Assembly: GCA_964479535.1 (NCBI GenBank)
Contig: CAYZMM010000018.1
Span: 1-64,000 of the forward strand
Reading direction: 5' to 3'
DNA from: S015-6 sp964479535
GTDB taxonomy: Bacteria; Desulfobacterota; DSWW01
Length of the DNA: 64,000 bases
The position numbers and the translations under genes are program-made. This document shows positions 1 to 8,987 of the stretch, piece by piece. Under the pieces are notes generated by a model. That model made no database searches, was not told the origin of the DNA, and saw nothing but the letters and a program-made list of their open reading frames with translations. Each line of letters begins with the position of its first letter. The stretch's first letter is position 1.

Positions 1-45
1 GAGACAGTTAGCCATAAATTATGTGAAATTATTTTTTCGCGAACC

Positions 46-213
46 CTAAGTACTCCATCTCGACAATACGGTGGCATTCGGATGCCGATCCATCGCGGCA
101 GGCTGCGTTGCTCGTCGGTTAAATACTCCCGGTATTCGCCCTCCTCGCGCCTTGCCTGCCGGGCGCCTCGGCATCCTCGGTGCGTCACCGTATTTATGAG
201 ATGGAGTACTAAG
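46..213. repeat. MITE-like repeat with terminal inverted repeats, copy 1
   Basis: The two ends form an imperfect inverted repeat of about 28 bp. The left end reads CTAAGTACTCCATCTC and the right end is its near complement ending in GAGATGGAGTACTAAG; both are followed inward by AATACGGTG or its complement. The interior is itself partly palindromic. The same 168-bp unit recurs at 38463-38630. No ORF fits inside, so this is a non-autonomous repeat, not an IS. Confidence 0.8.
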
Positions 214-294
214 GTCGCCTGATGAGAGGAACGGCTACGGTTGCTCTTTGCAGCATTGCGTTTCTTCGGAACCCGAGCCGGAGTTGGAGCGGAA

Positions 295-1146
295 ATGGCG
301 GAAAGCATCCCGGCGGCGCGCATCTACTGTGAACTGGATCTGGGTGCGTGCGAGCTGAATTCGTTTGCGGGCGGAATGGCCTCCATCTTCACGGCGAAGA
401 GCCCGCACAGGGAATCGGTCAATCAGGATGCGGCGGCTGTCCTTCCCTTTGGAACCGAGGCGGGCGTTCTGGTCGTTGCCGACGGAGTCGGAGGCCTCCC
501 GGCAGGAGCGGCAGCCTCGGCCGTCGCCGTCCGTGCGATCGATCGATCTCTGGGAGAGGCCGTCCACGAAGGCAGCGACCTCCGTGGCGCGATCATCAAC
601 GGAATCGAAGAGGCGAATCGGGAACTGGCCGAGCGAGGCGGTGGTGCGGCAACCACCCTGGCAGCGGTCGAGATCCAGGGAGCGAGCATACGGCCCTATC
701 ACGTGGGCGATTCCCAGATTCTCCTCATGGGCCAGAGGGGGAAGATCAAGCTCCTGACGAAACCGCACTCCCCGGTGGGCTATGCGGTGGAGGCGGGCAT
801 CCTCGACGAGGAACAGGCCATGCACCATGCGGAGCGGCACGTCATCTCGAACGCAATCGGCTCTCCGGAGATGTACATCGAAATCGGTTCCGCCATGGAG
901 ATGGCGCGCCGTGACACCCTCGTCGTGGCCTCGGACGGGTTGTTCGACAACCTTCACATCGAGGAGATCGTCGGGATCTGTCGCAAGGGTCAACTGGCCG
1001 AATCGGGCCGGGATCTGGCGAGGCGATGCCGCGAACGCATGCTGGACCCGCGGGAAGGCCAGCCTTCCAAGCCGGACGACTTGAGCTTCATTCTCTTCAG
1101 GCGGGGTCGAAGCGTCATCCCTTCGAGCCCTGACCGAGAAGAGTGA
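295..1146 (+). CDS. PP2C-family serine/threonine protein phosphatase
   Basis: Predicted cytosolic metal-dependent phosphatase of the PP2C/PPM family, which removes phosphate from Ser/Thr. Visible motifs in order are an early NQD stretch, VVADGVGG (the metal-binding DG motif), GGAATTL, YHVGDSQ, VASDGLFDN and a late KPDD-LSFILF, which together cover the whole catalytic fold. The ATG at 295 was chosen over an upstream TTG because GGAG lies about six bases before it. There is no membrane segment or extra sensor domain. Its 3' end overlaps the convergent RelA/SpoT-like gene by about 30 bases. The substrate is not visible. Confidence 0.85.
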   Translation: MAESIPAARIYCELDLGACELNSFAGGMASIFTAKSPHRESVNQDAAAVLPFGTEAGVLVVADGVGGLPAGAAASAVAVRAIDRSLGEAVHEGSDLRGAIINGIEEANRELAERGGGAATTLAAVEIQGASIRPYHVGDSQILLMGQRGKIKLLTKPHSPVGYAVEAGILDEEQAMHHAERHVISNAIGSPEMYIEIGSAMEMARRDTLVVASDGLFDNLHIEEIVGICRKGQLAESGRDLARRCRERMLDPREGQPSKPDDLSFILFRRGRSVIPSSPDREE

Positions 1147-2539
1147 GTTTCAAGCTGTCAACGTCCCGTTCGTAGATTTCCTTCGGAAAGAACTTGTAGA
1201 ACGAGTTCGAACGTATCTGGTTCATCTTCAGCCAGGTGTGGGCCGTAGAGCTTCCCTTGGCGATGCTGAGAAGATAGGACTTCATGTCCTGAAGCTGAAC
1301 CTCGATCACGAAGTCGCTCGGGTGATTGACGAAGTAGGCCAGGCGGTTTCGGAGCTCCCTCTGGGCCACCCGGTTTCCCTTCGTGAGCTCCAGCATCTTC
1401 TGGACCTGAGAGATGGAAGGGTGGGGCAGGGTGATGTCGTACACCGCCTTCCAGACGAAGTACTCCGGCGAAGAATACTCGCTCAGGCGGCGTCGACCGA
1501 ACCGGTGGTAGCTGTTCTTCTCCATCTTCCTCGTGGAGCTTCCTCCGAGGAAGGACTCCAGGTCGCGGATGATGGCCGGGATCCGGTCCTCCTTTTCCAC
1601 GACGATCTTCACGCCGATCGTGTCGTGCACCTGGTTCGGGAACTCGAGGTTCTTTCTGCCCATCTTCTCCACGTAGGAGGTGTAGGAAACCCTTCCGCCG
1701 CTTTCGAACTTGCTCCGGATTTCCATGTGCAGAATCTGATTGCCCGAAAAGGTCTTGAAGGGGTGGCAGACAAAGCTCTGCAGGGGGTAGATCCTGCAGG
1801 CCTGCCGTTTGCGCAGGGTCAGTTCCTTGTCGTAGGTGCTCCGGGCGCGTTTCGGGTCCGTGGAGAACTCCACCTTGTGTCTGGCGTTGAGCCAGAGATG
1901 GTACTCCTTCTTCCCCTTCCGGGTGCGCCGGAGGCCCCTGTCGAAGGCCTCCCAGACCTCGTTCTTTCGCTTCTCCAGATCCTCCATTTCCACGGTGCGG
2001 TCGATCCGGGCGCACAAGACGATGAGGCCGATCTTTCGGAGAACCTCGTAGCGGAGCCTGTCGTCTTTGGCCGAGCGAAAGAGCCGAAGCATATCGTAGA
2101 AATCGAAGCAGGTCTTCACTTCCTCCTTTTCCCTGAGAACGGCAGCGATTTCAATGGGGAACTCGGCCCGCTGCAGAATCTCTTCGATCACCTCCGAGGC
2201 GATCTCGGATCGTTCCCGGAAGAGAAAGGCGTTTTCCTCGTATCCCTTGGCGTTCGTGATGTCGTGGAACTTCACATTCAGGTAGGCATTCAGCCGGTCC
2301 TTGATCACGCCGGCCTGTCCCTTCTCCTCAGCGATCCGAAGGAAGGTGATCCCCTCGTGTGAGCCCTCCAGGACCGAAGGGTCCATGTGGGCGTATTTCT
2401 TCCTGAATTCAGGGAGGTCCTCGGGAAGGTCCTTGTACATCAGGTCCGCGGTGAGGACGACGGCCAGTTCATCCTTGGTGAGGTTCGGGTTGGTTTCGTA
2501 GTAGAGGGCAAACTTCTCACGGTAGTCCTGGATCTTCAT
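1115..2539 (-). CDS. Divergent RelA/SpoT-like nucleotidyltransferase-domain protein
   Basis: 474 residues. The C-terminal half resembles the RelA/SpoT synthetase fold. SYTSYVEKMGRKNLEF matches the SIYRKMKRKG segment of Rel enzymes, VHDTIGVKIVV matches the YDLIAIRVIV strand with its metal-binding Asp, IEVQLQDM matches EVQIRT with its catalytic Glu, and TAHTWLK matches the AAHWRYK segment. The N-terminal part of about 250 residues is helical and charged, without a recognisable HD hydrolase or TGS/ACT domains. A long insertion separates the Asp strand from the EVQ strand, so activity as a (p)ppGpp synthetase is not assured. The family match was made by eye. The gene ends tail to tail with the PP2C gene. 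Confidence 0.6.
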   Translation of the reverse strand: MKIQDYREKFALYYETNPNLTKDELAVVLTADLMYKDLPEDLPEFRKKYAHMDPSVLEGSHEGITFLRIAEEKGQAGVIKDRLNAYLNVKFHDITNAKGYEENAFLFRERSEIASEVIEEILQRAEFPIEIAAVLREKEEVKTCFDFYDMLRLFRSAKDDRLRYEVLRKIGLIVLCARIDRTVEMEDLEKRKNEVWEAFDRGLRRTRKGKKEYHLWLNARHKVEFSTDPKRARSTYDKELTLRKRQACRIYPLQSFVCHPFKTFSGNQILHMEIRSKFESGGRVSYTSYVEKMGRKNLEFPNQVHDTIGVKIVVEKEDRIPAIIRDLESFLGGSSTRKMEKNSYHRFGRRRLSEYSSPEYFVWKAVYDITLPHPSISQVQKMLELTKGNRVAQRELRNRLAYFVNHPSDFVIEVQLQDMKSYLLSIAKGSSTAHTWLKMNQIRSNSFYKFFPKEIYERDVDSLKLTLLGQGSKG

Positions 2540-2707
2540 GCAACCCCCCGGAGCGTGCAGGGGCCCATATTATCCTGTATGTTCGGCAAAGTCATTCGCT
2601 GGGTCTTCCGTCGGGACGCTTGCGGCCGTCCTTCCCGAGGGGTTGAAAAACACGGGAGGAATCCCCTATTGTGGAATGCTCACCATCGTGCAAAGAGGAG
2701 AGCGTTC

Positions 2708-4687
2708 ATGACGGCCTTCCCGAACCTGTTCACACCCCTGACGATTCGCAACGCGACCATGCCGAACCGGATCTTCTCATCCGGTCATCTGACGCATTTC
2801 GCCGAGAACAACCTGCCTTCGGAACGACACATGCACTACTACGAGGCGCGAGCGAGGGGCGGAATCGGGATGATCACCATGGAGGTGCAGAGTGTTTCCC
2901 GCCACTGCTGGCCGGTTCCCACCCTCTGTTTCGCCGACACAGACCAGGTGATCGAGCATTACAGGAAAATCTCGGATGCCGTGCACCCGCACGGAACGAA
3001 GCTCTTTGCTCAGCTCTGGCACAACGGGCATCACACGCACTCGAAGATCTCCTTTCTCCCGGTTCAGTCCGCTTCCTCGGTGCCGAGTCCCGTCATCGGC
3101 GAGGTGCCGAAGGAACTGGAGGAGGAGGAAATCGCGGAGATCGTTCAGCAGTACGCACAGGCAGCCCTTCGTTTGAAGAAGGGCGGCTTCGACGGCGTGG
3201 AGATCCACGCGGGCCACGGGTACCTGCCCCAGCAGTTTCTCTCCCCTTACGCAAACCGCCGGACCGACAAGTACGGCGGAAGCCTCGAGAACCGCATGCG
3301 GTTCAGCCTGGAGGTCATCGACGCCGTTCGGGAAGCGGTGGGGCCGGACTTCGTTGTGGGCCTTCGTACGAGCGGCGACGAGCTCGTGGAGAGCGGGATC
3401 CATCTGCCCGAGATGCTCGAGGTCTGCCAGGCCTGGGAGGAAACCGGGGAAGTGGATTTCCTCAATGTGACGGTGAGTACGTACAAGACCGGCGCCGTGG
3501 CCGTGCCCCCCATGGGAACGCCGCCCCGGCCCTTTGTCTGGATGGCCGCGGAAGTGAAACAGGTCGTGGATGTCCCGGTCTTCACGGCGATCAAGATTAC
3601 GGATCCGCAAACCGCGGAAGAAATCATCGCCAATGACGAAGCGGACATGGTCGCCATGACCCGTGCGACGATCTGCGATCCGGACCTTCCGAACAAGGCG
3701 AAGGAAGGTCGCGAGGATGAGATTCGGCTTTGCATGAACTGCAACGAGGGGTGCTGGGGAAGGGCCGAGGAGCTGGGGCCCATCACGTGCGTCCAGAACC
3801 CGGAAGCAGGGAGAGAGGGAGAGCTCAGGATCTATCCCGCGGCCGGCCGCAAACGGGTGACGGTCGTGGGCGGCGGGCTGGCGGGGATGAGCGCGGCCCG
3901 GGTGGCCGCGGCCAAGGGACACGATGTCGTTCTGTACGAGAAGGGGAGCGCGCTGGGGGGGCAGACCCTGGTGGCTTCCAGAGCACCCCTGCGCGCGGAC
4001 CTGATGGAGGCGGTTCGCAACCTGGAGAAGGATCTGGCGCGGCTGTCTGTTCCGGTCGAGCTGGGCACGGAGGTGACGGAACAGATGGTGCTGGACCAGA
4101 ATCCGGACCATGTGATCGTTGCAACCGGCGCGCTGCCCATCAACCGGCCCACGGCCGACGTGGTGGGGCCGGACATGGCCATGGACATCCACCCGGACGC
4201 CCACGTCGTGTCGGCATGGGAGGTGCTGAGCGGGGAGCAGGAGACCGGGCAGCGTGTGCTGATCTACGATGTGCAGCCCCACGTTCAGGGCTTCACCGCG
4301 GCGGACTATCTCTCGGCTCAGGGCAAGGAGGTCGAGATCCTGGTGATGGGCATGCGCATGCTCTGGTCCGCCTTCGATGTGGATGGGCCGACCCTTCTGA
4401 CCCATTTCATGAGCCTCTTCATGAAGAACGTGAAGTTCACCTACATGACTGCACTGAAGAGCGCGCAGCCCGGCCATTGTGTCGCCTTCAACCCGGCGAC
4501 CTTCGTGGAGCACGAGATTCCCTGCGACACCCTGGTGCTCTCCTACTGGAGGCAGGCGAACGCTTCCCTGTACAAGGCCTTGAAGGGGAAGGTGAAGGGA
4601 TTGAGCCGGGTGGGGGATGCGGTGGCGCCGCGTTACATGCTGCAGGCCGTCTACGAGGGGTACGTGGCGGCGAACGCAATCGATTGA
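2708..4687 (+). CDS. Old-Yellow-Enzyme / 2,4-dienoyl-CoA reductase-type Fe-S flavoprotein
   Basis: 659 residues. The FMN TIM barrel comes first (LFTPLTIRNATMPNRI, then EIHAGHGYLPQQFLSPYANR and RTDKYGGSLENR). Next is a four-Cys 4Fe-4S motif (CMNCNEGC with a Cys eleven residues later), then an FAD/NAD(P) dinucleotide domain (VTVVGGGLAGMSAARVAAAKG). This is the layout of 2,4-dienoyl-CoA reductase and trimethylamine dehydrogenase-like enzymes, and it suggests NAD(P)H-dependent reduction of an unsaturated acyl-CoA or enoate. The ATG at 2708 has AGAGGAG about eight bases upstream. It precedes etfA, consistent with acyl-CoA metabolism. A paralogue lies at 42395-44407. Confidence 0.88.
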   Translation: MTAFPNLFTPLTIRNATMPNRIFSSGHLTHFAENNLPSERHMHYYEARARGGIGMITMEVQSVSRHCWPVPTLCFADTDQVIEHYRKISDAVHPHGTKLFAQLWHNGHHTHSKISFLPVQSASSVPSPVIGEVPKELEEEEIAEIVQQYAQAALRLKKGGFDGVEIHAGHGYLPQQFLSPYANRRTDKYGGSLENRMRFSLEVIDAVREAVGPDFVVGLRTSGDELVESGIHLPEMLEVCQAWEETGEVDFLNVTVSTYKTGAVAVPPMGTPPRPFVWMAAEVKQVVDVPVFTAIKITDPQTAEEIIANDEADMVAMTRATICDPDLPNKAKEGREDEIRLCMNCNEGCWGRAEELGPITCVQNPEAGREGELRIYPAAGRKRVTVVGGGLAGMSAARVAAAKGHDVVLYEKGSALGGQTLVASRAPLRADLMEAVRNLEKDLARLSVPVELGTEVTEQMVLDQNPDHVIVATGALPINRPTADVVGPDMAMDIHPDAHVVSAWEVLSGEQETGQRVLIYDVQPHVQGFTAADYLSAQGKEVEILVMGMRMLWSAFDVDGPTLLTHFMSLFMKNVKFTYMTALKSAQPGHCVAFNPATFVEHEIPCDTLVLSYWRQANASLYKALKGKVKGLSRVGDAVAPRYMLQAVYEGYVAANAID

Positions 4688-4731
4688 CGGCTTGACATGT
4701 TCCGGTCCTCATGTCGCAGACGAGCCGGTCC

Positions 4732-4826
4732 TGCGCTGCTGTTGGGAGGTCTCCTTCCGATTTACTTGGGCGCCTCCTCAAAGTCGCCTCGCGTAAATCT
4801 CCAGGACACCTCCCAACAGCAGCGCA
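4732..4826. repeat. Long perfect inverted repeat (hairpin) between reductase gene and etfA
   Basis: A 19-bp arm, TGCGCTGCTGTTGGGAGGT, at 4732-4750 is exactly complementary to 4808-4826. A second nested pair, GATTTAC at 4759 and GTAAATC at 4793, lies inside. There is no T-tract, so it does not look like a simple terminator. It could be a REP-like mobile hairpin, an mRNA processing or stability element, or an attenuator before etfA. Confidence 0.7.
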
Positions 4827-4902
4827 CTGCCGAGGGCCCGTGTGGGAATCATTCGGACTGTCTCCCGTCTGCGCCTCGCAGATTGTTTGTGGGAGCAGGT
4901 TG

Positions 4903-5925
4903 ATGGGTAATGCTGTGTGCTGGGTCTTGATGGAATGCCCCGGGGGGAGGATTCTTCGGGAGTCCCTGGAGGCTCTGTCCGTGGGCCTGTCCTTCCAGAA
5001 GCAATACGGGATGGAGGCGGTCGTTCTCTGGACCGGTGACCCTCCCGACGACACGCAGCTCGACCGCCTCGGGGCTCTCGGTGTGAAAAGGCTCATCTGT
5101 CTCGAAGACAGAGGGCAGAGCCGTGAAGGCGAAGAGGCGCTGCTCTTCGGCCTGGAGGAACTCTACCGCCGGCACAACCCTGACTACGTGTTCTTCGGCT
5201 CCAGCCCCTTGTCCCTTACGCTGGCGCCCGGCCTTGCGGCCCTCGCGGATGTGGGCTACGTGGCCGGGGCCACCTACCTCCGACGAATCGGGGACGCCCT
5301 TTCGCTCACCCGTCCCCTCATGCAGGGGGCCCTGTCCGAGGTGCTTCGTTTCGTCCCCCCCACGAGGGGCCTGGTGAGTCTGCATGCCCGGGCCTTCGAC
5401 GTGCCCGGCCCTGCCGGGGACATGCCGAACGGCTGTTTGCAGAGCGAGTCCCTTCCTTTGGCGGAACCGAGGGATCGTCCCGGAAAGATGGAGGTGACCG
5501 AGAGGACGCTCGAGCCCGCCGAGTCCCTGGAGGTGGAAGATGCCGAGATCGTCGTGGCCGGTGGCAAGGGCATGCAGTCCGCAGCCAACTTCGCTCTTCT
5601 CCAGGATCTGGCGGAATGCCTGGGCGGCGCAGTGGCCGCCTCCCGAATCGCCGTGGACCTCGGTTGGGCCCCAAAGGAAAGGCTCGTGGGCCAGACCGGC
5701 AAGAAGGTGTTTCCGGAACTCTACATCGCCTGCGGCATTTCCGGGGCGCACCAGCATCAGGCGGGCATGAAAGAGGCCCGGCACGTACTCGCGATCAACA
5801 CGGACCCGCAGGCGCCCATCTTTCAGACCGCGACCTGGGGCATTCTGGGCGACGCAACCGAGGTCGTCAGCAAGATGATCGACCGGCTCAAAAAAGATAG
5901 AATCTACATTAATAGTTTGTTGTAA
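4903..5925 (+). CDS. etfA: Electron transfer flavoprotein alpha subunit
   Basis: 340 residues. The C-terminal FAD domain is diagnostic: VGQTGKKVFPELYIACGISG, then HQHQAGMKEARHVLAIN and TDPQAPIFQTATWGILGD. With the beta subunit it carries electrons from acyl-CoA dehydrogenases to the membrane oxidoreductase encoded two genes downstream. The ATG at 4903 has GGGAG seven bases upstream; the longer upstream reading has no family similarity and runs through the inverted repeat. The gene order here is alpha then beta, whereas beta-alpha is more usual. An AT-rich 48-bp gap separates it from etfB. Confidence 0.93.
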   Translation: MGNAVCWVLMECPGGRILRESLEALSVGLSFQKQYGMEAVVLWTGDPPDDTQLDRLGALGVKRLICLEDRGQSREGEEALLFGLEELYRRHNPDYVFFGSSPLSLTLAPGLAALADVGYVAGATYLRRIGDALSLTRPLMQGALSEVLRFVPPTRGLVSLHARAFDVPGPAGDMPNGCLQSESLPLAEPRDRPGKMEVTERTLEPAESLEVEDAEIVVAGGKGMQSAANFALLQDLAECLGGAVAASRIAVDLGWAPKERLVGQTGKKVFPELYIACGISGAHQHQAGMKEARHVLAINTDPQAPIFQTATWGILGDATEVVSKMIDRLKKDRIYINSLL

Positions 5926-5973
5926 ATATATGTAGTGTAATAATAAAATATAACAAATCAGCAAGAAGGAGCC

Positions 5974-6885
5974 ATGAGGGTCCTTGTCTTCGTCCGACCG
6001 GTTCACAACCCGGCCCTGCCGATCGAAGCCTCGTCGGTGCGCGTGCTCGAGGAACTGCCGGGGTATGCGCCCGTACCGAATGCCCCGGACGAGCTCGCGC
6101 TGGAGACGGCACTGCGTCTGCGCGAGAGCGCATCCTTTCCGGTGACGGTGACGGTCTGCGCCGTGGGAGGGGAGTCGGCCCGAAGGGTGCTTCGGGAAAT
6201 GGTGAGCTGCGGGGCCGACGAGGCGGTGTGTGTCGAGGCGCCGGACCGGGAGCCCGACCCGGGGGTTGCGGCGGCGTGTCTGCGTGAACAGGTTCGGCCC
6301 GAGCCGTTTGACCTGTACCTGTCCGGGGCGAAGGACCTGGACACCGGCGCATGCGACCTGGGCCCCATGTTCGCCGCCCTGGCGGGGATTCCTTACCTCG
6401 ATTCGGTCGTGGACACGAAGTGGTGCCGGCCGGATCGCCTCGACGTGACCCGGAAAGAGAAGCGGCTTCGAGAAGAGATTCGTGTCGCGCTTCCTGTATG
6501 CCTCGGGATCCTCCGCGGGGCGCCGCTCCGGTACCCTTCGTTCTGGGGCAAATGCGAGGCGGAAAGATCGCCCGTTCTCCATCGCTCCCCCGGGGACACC
6601 CCGAGAACTGCAAGACTCGAGCGGAAGAAGCTCTCCCGGCCCAAGCCGAAGCGGGGGTCGGTGGCCGAAGCATTCGCAGCAACCAGCAGTGCCGAACAGA
6701 TGCGGCAGGCCCTCGGGATCGCAGGGCCGGGCGGACAGAAGAAGGGCGACTCGCTTCTAAAGGGGGAGCCGGAGGAATCTGTGGATCAAATCCTTGAAAT
6801 ACTGCAGGCGGAGAAGGTCATCGACCTCGATTCCGCCAAGGCGGTCCTCCCAGCGAAGACGGGGATCCCTGAGCGCAAGAGCTGA
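5974..6885 (+). CDS. etfB: Electron transfer flavoprotein beta subunit
   Basis: 303 residues. The family's N-terminal MRVLVFVRPV strand is present, followed by NAPDELALETALRL, a VTVCAVGG strand and the SGAKDLDTGACDLGPMFAALAGIP region that contacts the nucleotide. This subunit binds AMP and docks acyl-CoA dehydrogenases. It is longer than the usual 250-265 residues: after about residue 235 there is a basic, low-complexity extension ending in a helical stretch. A strong ribosome site (AAGGAG) precedes the ATG. The 5' flank is unusually AT-rich for this region and may hold a secondary promoter. Confidence 0.9.
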   Translation: MRVLVFVRPVHNPALPIEASSVRVLEELPGYAPVPNAPDELALETALRLRESASFPVTVTVCAVGGESARRVLREMVSCGADEAVCVEAPDREPDPGVAAACLREQVRPEPFDLYLSGAKDLDTGACDLGPMFAALAGIPYLDSVVDTKWCRPDRLDVTRKEKRLREEIRVALPVCLGILRGAPLRYPSFWGKCEAERSPVLHRSPGDTPRTARLERKKLSRPKPKRGSVAEAFAATSSAEQMRQALGIAGPGGQKKGDSLLKGEPEESVDQILEILQAEKVIDLDSAKAVLPAKTGIPERKS

Positions 6886-6896
6886 AGGTGCCCCCC

Positions 6897-8951
6897 ATGC
6901 TCGACATGGCCACACGCGAGATCTTCTGGCAGGTTTCGAACCGATGGGTCTTCTACGTCCTGGCGCTTGCCTCGCTGGCCGCGCTTCTGTGGGGCATGGG
7001 TAGAGGCCTTCGCTTCATCCGCCGGGGTGCCGCCGTTTCGAGGGAGTCCGCTCGATCGGCCGGCCTCCGGTCCACCCTCGCCGACGTGCTGTCCCAGAGC
7101 CCATTGGCCGGCGGTGAGGGCTCCCGCTGGTGGCATTCCCTCATCTTCTACGGGTTCGTGGTGCTCGTCTTTGTGACCTGCTACCTGATGCTGGCCCACT
7201 ACGTCCACGAGGGGCTGTTCACGGGGATTCCCTATCTGTTGATCTCGCTTCTGGGCGATCTTGCCGGTGCCGCGGTGGTCGCGGGGGTGATCCTTGCCCT
7301 GGTCACGATCCGTCGCGACCCGTCCCCGGCTCGAGACCGAACCCGATCCAAGATCCTGATCCTGCTCCTTCTCGGTGCGGTCTGTCTGACCGGTTTCCTC
7401 GTGGAAGGGCTTCGCATTCGTGTGCAGGGCGATGCATGGCGATCCTGGAGCCCGGTCGGAGCGGCTGTGGCCGGGCTGTTCCCCGAGGCGGGGGCAACCG
7501 AACCCCGGGGGCAACGGCTCTTCCAGGGCCTCTGGTGGCTTCACACCGTTCTGGCACTGGCGTTCCTTGCCTGGATCCCTTTTTCCGGTCGTCTCCGGCA
7601 CCTGCTCTTCCTGCCCTTCCACCGGGCCGGAACGCCCGTGGAGCCCCGAAGCCCCGCTCCCTTCCTCGACCTGCAGGCGCTGCGCAACGCGGGCCCCGCA
7701 GCCGGCACGGTCCGACTGGGCATCGAGAGGCCTGCAGACGCGACCCGGGGCCAGCGCCTCGGGCTTCTGGCCTGCATGGATTGCGGACGCTGCGAAAGGC
7801 TTTGCCCTGCTCTGGAAACCGGGCAGCCGCTGACGCCCAGGAAGTACCTGCAGGACTTGCGTAACTTCGTCCTGGAGGCCGAGGGGGAAGGGCAGGGCAA
7901 CCGGCAGGGGGAACCTCCATGCTCTGTCAGCGAGGCCATGACTCCGGCAGCCCTGTGGGCCTGCAGGCTCTGTCGGGCCTGCGAAGAGCTGTGTCCGGCC
8001 GGCATCGGACACGTTCCTCAGCTGCTCGAGGTGAGACGTGCCGAGGTCCAGGGCCACGGGCGGCTGCCCGATGACGGAGCCGTTGCCCTGCGAAGCCTGG
8101 CACGCACAGGCAACCCGTACGGGTCCAGCCGGTCGGAACGAGCCTCCTGGATCCGGGACCAGCGCGTTCCCGGCCCTCCCGCAGATCCGTCCCGAAAGCC
8201 CCTGCTGCTCTGGACCGGGTGCTTCCAGCCCGGGGACGAGCAGAAGCCGCGGGTGCTCTCCTGCCTGGTACGACTGCTCAGGAAGTTCGACGTACCCTTC
8301 TTCATTCCGGAAGACACGGCCTGCTGTGGAGATCCCGCCAGGATCCTGGGCGAGGAGGATCTGTTTCAGGCCCTGGCGAGGCAACAGATCGCCAGGATCG
8401 AGGCCTCGGGTGCCGAACGGGTCCTGGTCCACTGCCCCCATTGCTACACGGCCCTGAAGGATGTCTATCCCCTGCTGGGGGCCCGGTTCTCGGTCCTCCA
8501 CACGAGCGAACTGCTCCACGAACGGATCGAGAAAGAGGGCCTCGGCGGGCAGGGCTTTCCGAACCCCCTCCCGGTCGTGTATCATGACCCCTGTTTCCTC
8601 AGCCGGTACCAAGAGCTTGCCGAGCCTCCGAGGGCAATCCTCGATTCCATTCCGGGGATCGAACGGCGCACCCTGCCCCGATCCGGAAGGCAGGGGTACT
8701 GCTGCGGCGCCGGCGGAGGGCACTTCTTCATGGATCTGGACCTTCAGGAACGACCCGCCTCGCAGCGGCTGCAGGAAGTGATCGTGCGCGAGCCTGAGGT
8801 CCTCGCCGTGGCGTGCGGCTTCTGTTTTTCCATGTTCGACGATGCGCTGAGGCGGCTTCCGAACACGCCCTCCCTGCGCATCGCCGACTGGCTGGAGCTG
8901 CTCGAAGAGGCGTCGGAGAAACCGGTCTTTGCGGACGAAGCGAGCGGCTGA
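6897..8951 (+). CDS. Membrane ETF:(mena)quinone oxidoreductase, NarI/HdrD-like Fe-S protein
   Basis: 684 residues. Five hydrophobic segments in the first 250 residues form a NarI-like heme-b membrane domain (for example VFYVLALASLAALLWGM and HSLIFYGFVVLVFVTCYLML). They are followed by two ferredoxin-type 4Fe-4S motifs, CMDCGRCERLCPA and CRLCRACEELCPA. Two HdrD-type cysteine-rich regions come last (ACCGDP with HCPHCY, then DPC and YCCGAGGGHFF). This architecture is that of the ETF:menaquinone oxidoreductase found beside etfBA in anaerobic acyl-CoA oxidisers. It passes electrons from ETF to quinone. The ATG at 6897 was preferred to a GTG at 6888 because AAGG is correctly spaced before it. Confidence 0.88.
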   Translation: MLDMATREIFWQVSNRWVFYVLALASLAALLWGMGRGLRFIRRGAAVSRESARSAGLRSTLADVLSQSPLAGGEGSRWWHSLIFYGFVVLVFVTCYLMLAHYVHEGLFTGIPYLLISLLGDLAGAAVVAGVILALVTIRRDPSPARDRTRSKILILLLLGAVCLTGFLVEGLRIRVQGDAWRSWSPVGAAVAGLFPEAGATEPRGQRLFQGLWWLHTVLALAFLAWIPFSGRLRHLLFLPFHRAGTPVEPRSPAPFLDLQALRNAGPAAGTVRLGIERPADATRGQRLGLLACMDCGRCERLCPALETGQPLTPRKYLQDLRNFVLEAEGEGQGNRQGEPPCSVSEAMTPAALWACRLCRACEELCPAGIGHVPQLLEVRRAEVQGHGRLPDDGAVALRSLARTGNPYGSSRSERASWIRDQRVPGPPADPSRKPLLLWTGCFQPGDEQKPRVLSCLVRLLRKFDVPFFIPEDTACCGDPARILGEEDLFQALARQQIARIEASGAERVLVHCPHCYTALKDVYPLLGARFSVLHTSELLHERIEKEGLGGQGFPNPLPVVYHDPCFLSRYQELAEPPRAILDSIPGIERRTLPRSGRQGYCCGAGGGHFFMDLDLQERPASQRLQEVIVREPEVLAVACGFCFSMFDDALRRLPNTPSLRIADWLELLEEASEKPVFADEASG

Positions 8952-8987
8952 AACTTTCATCCACACCGAGAAGCAAGGAGACGACCC

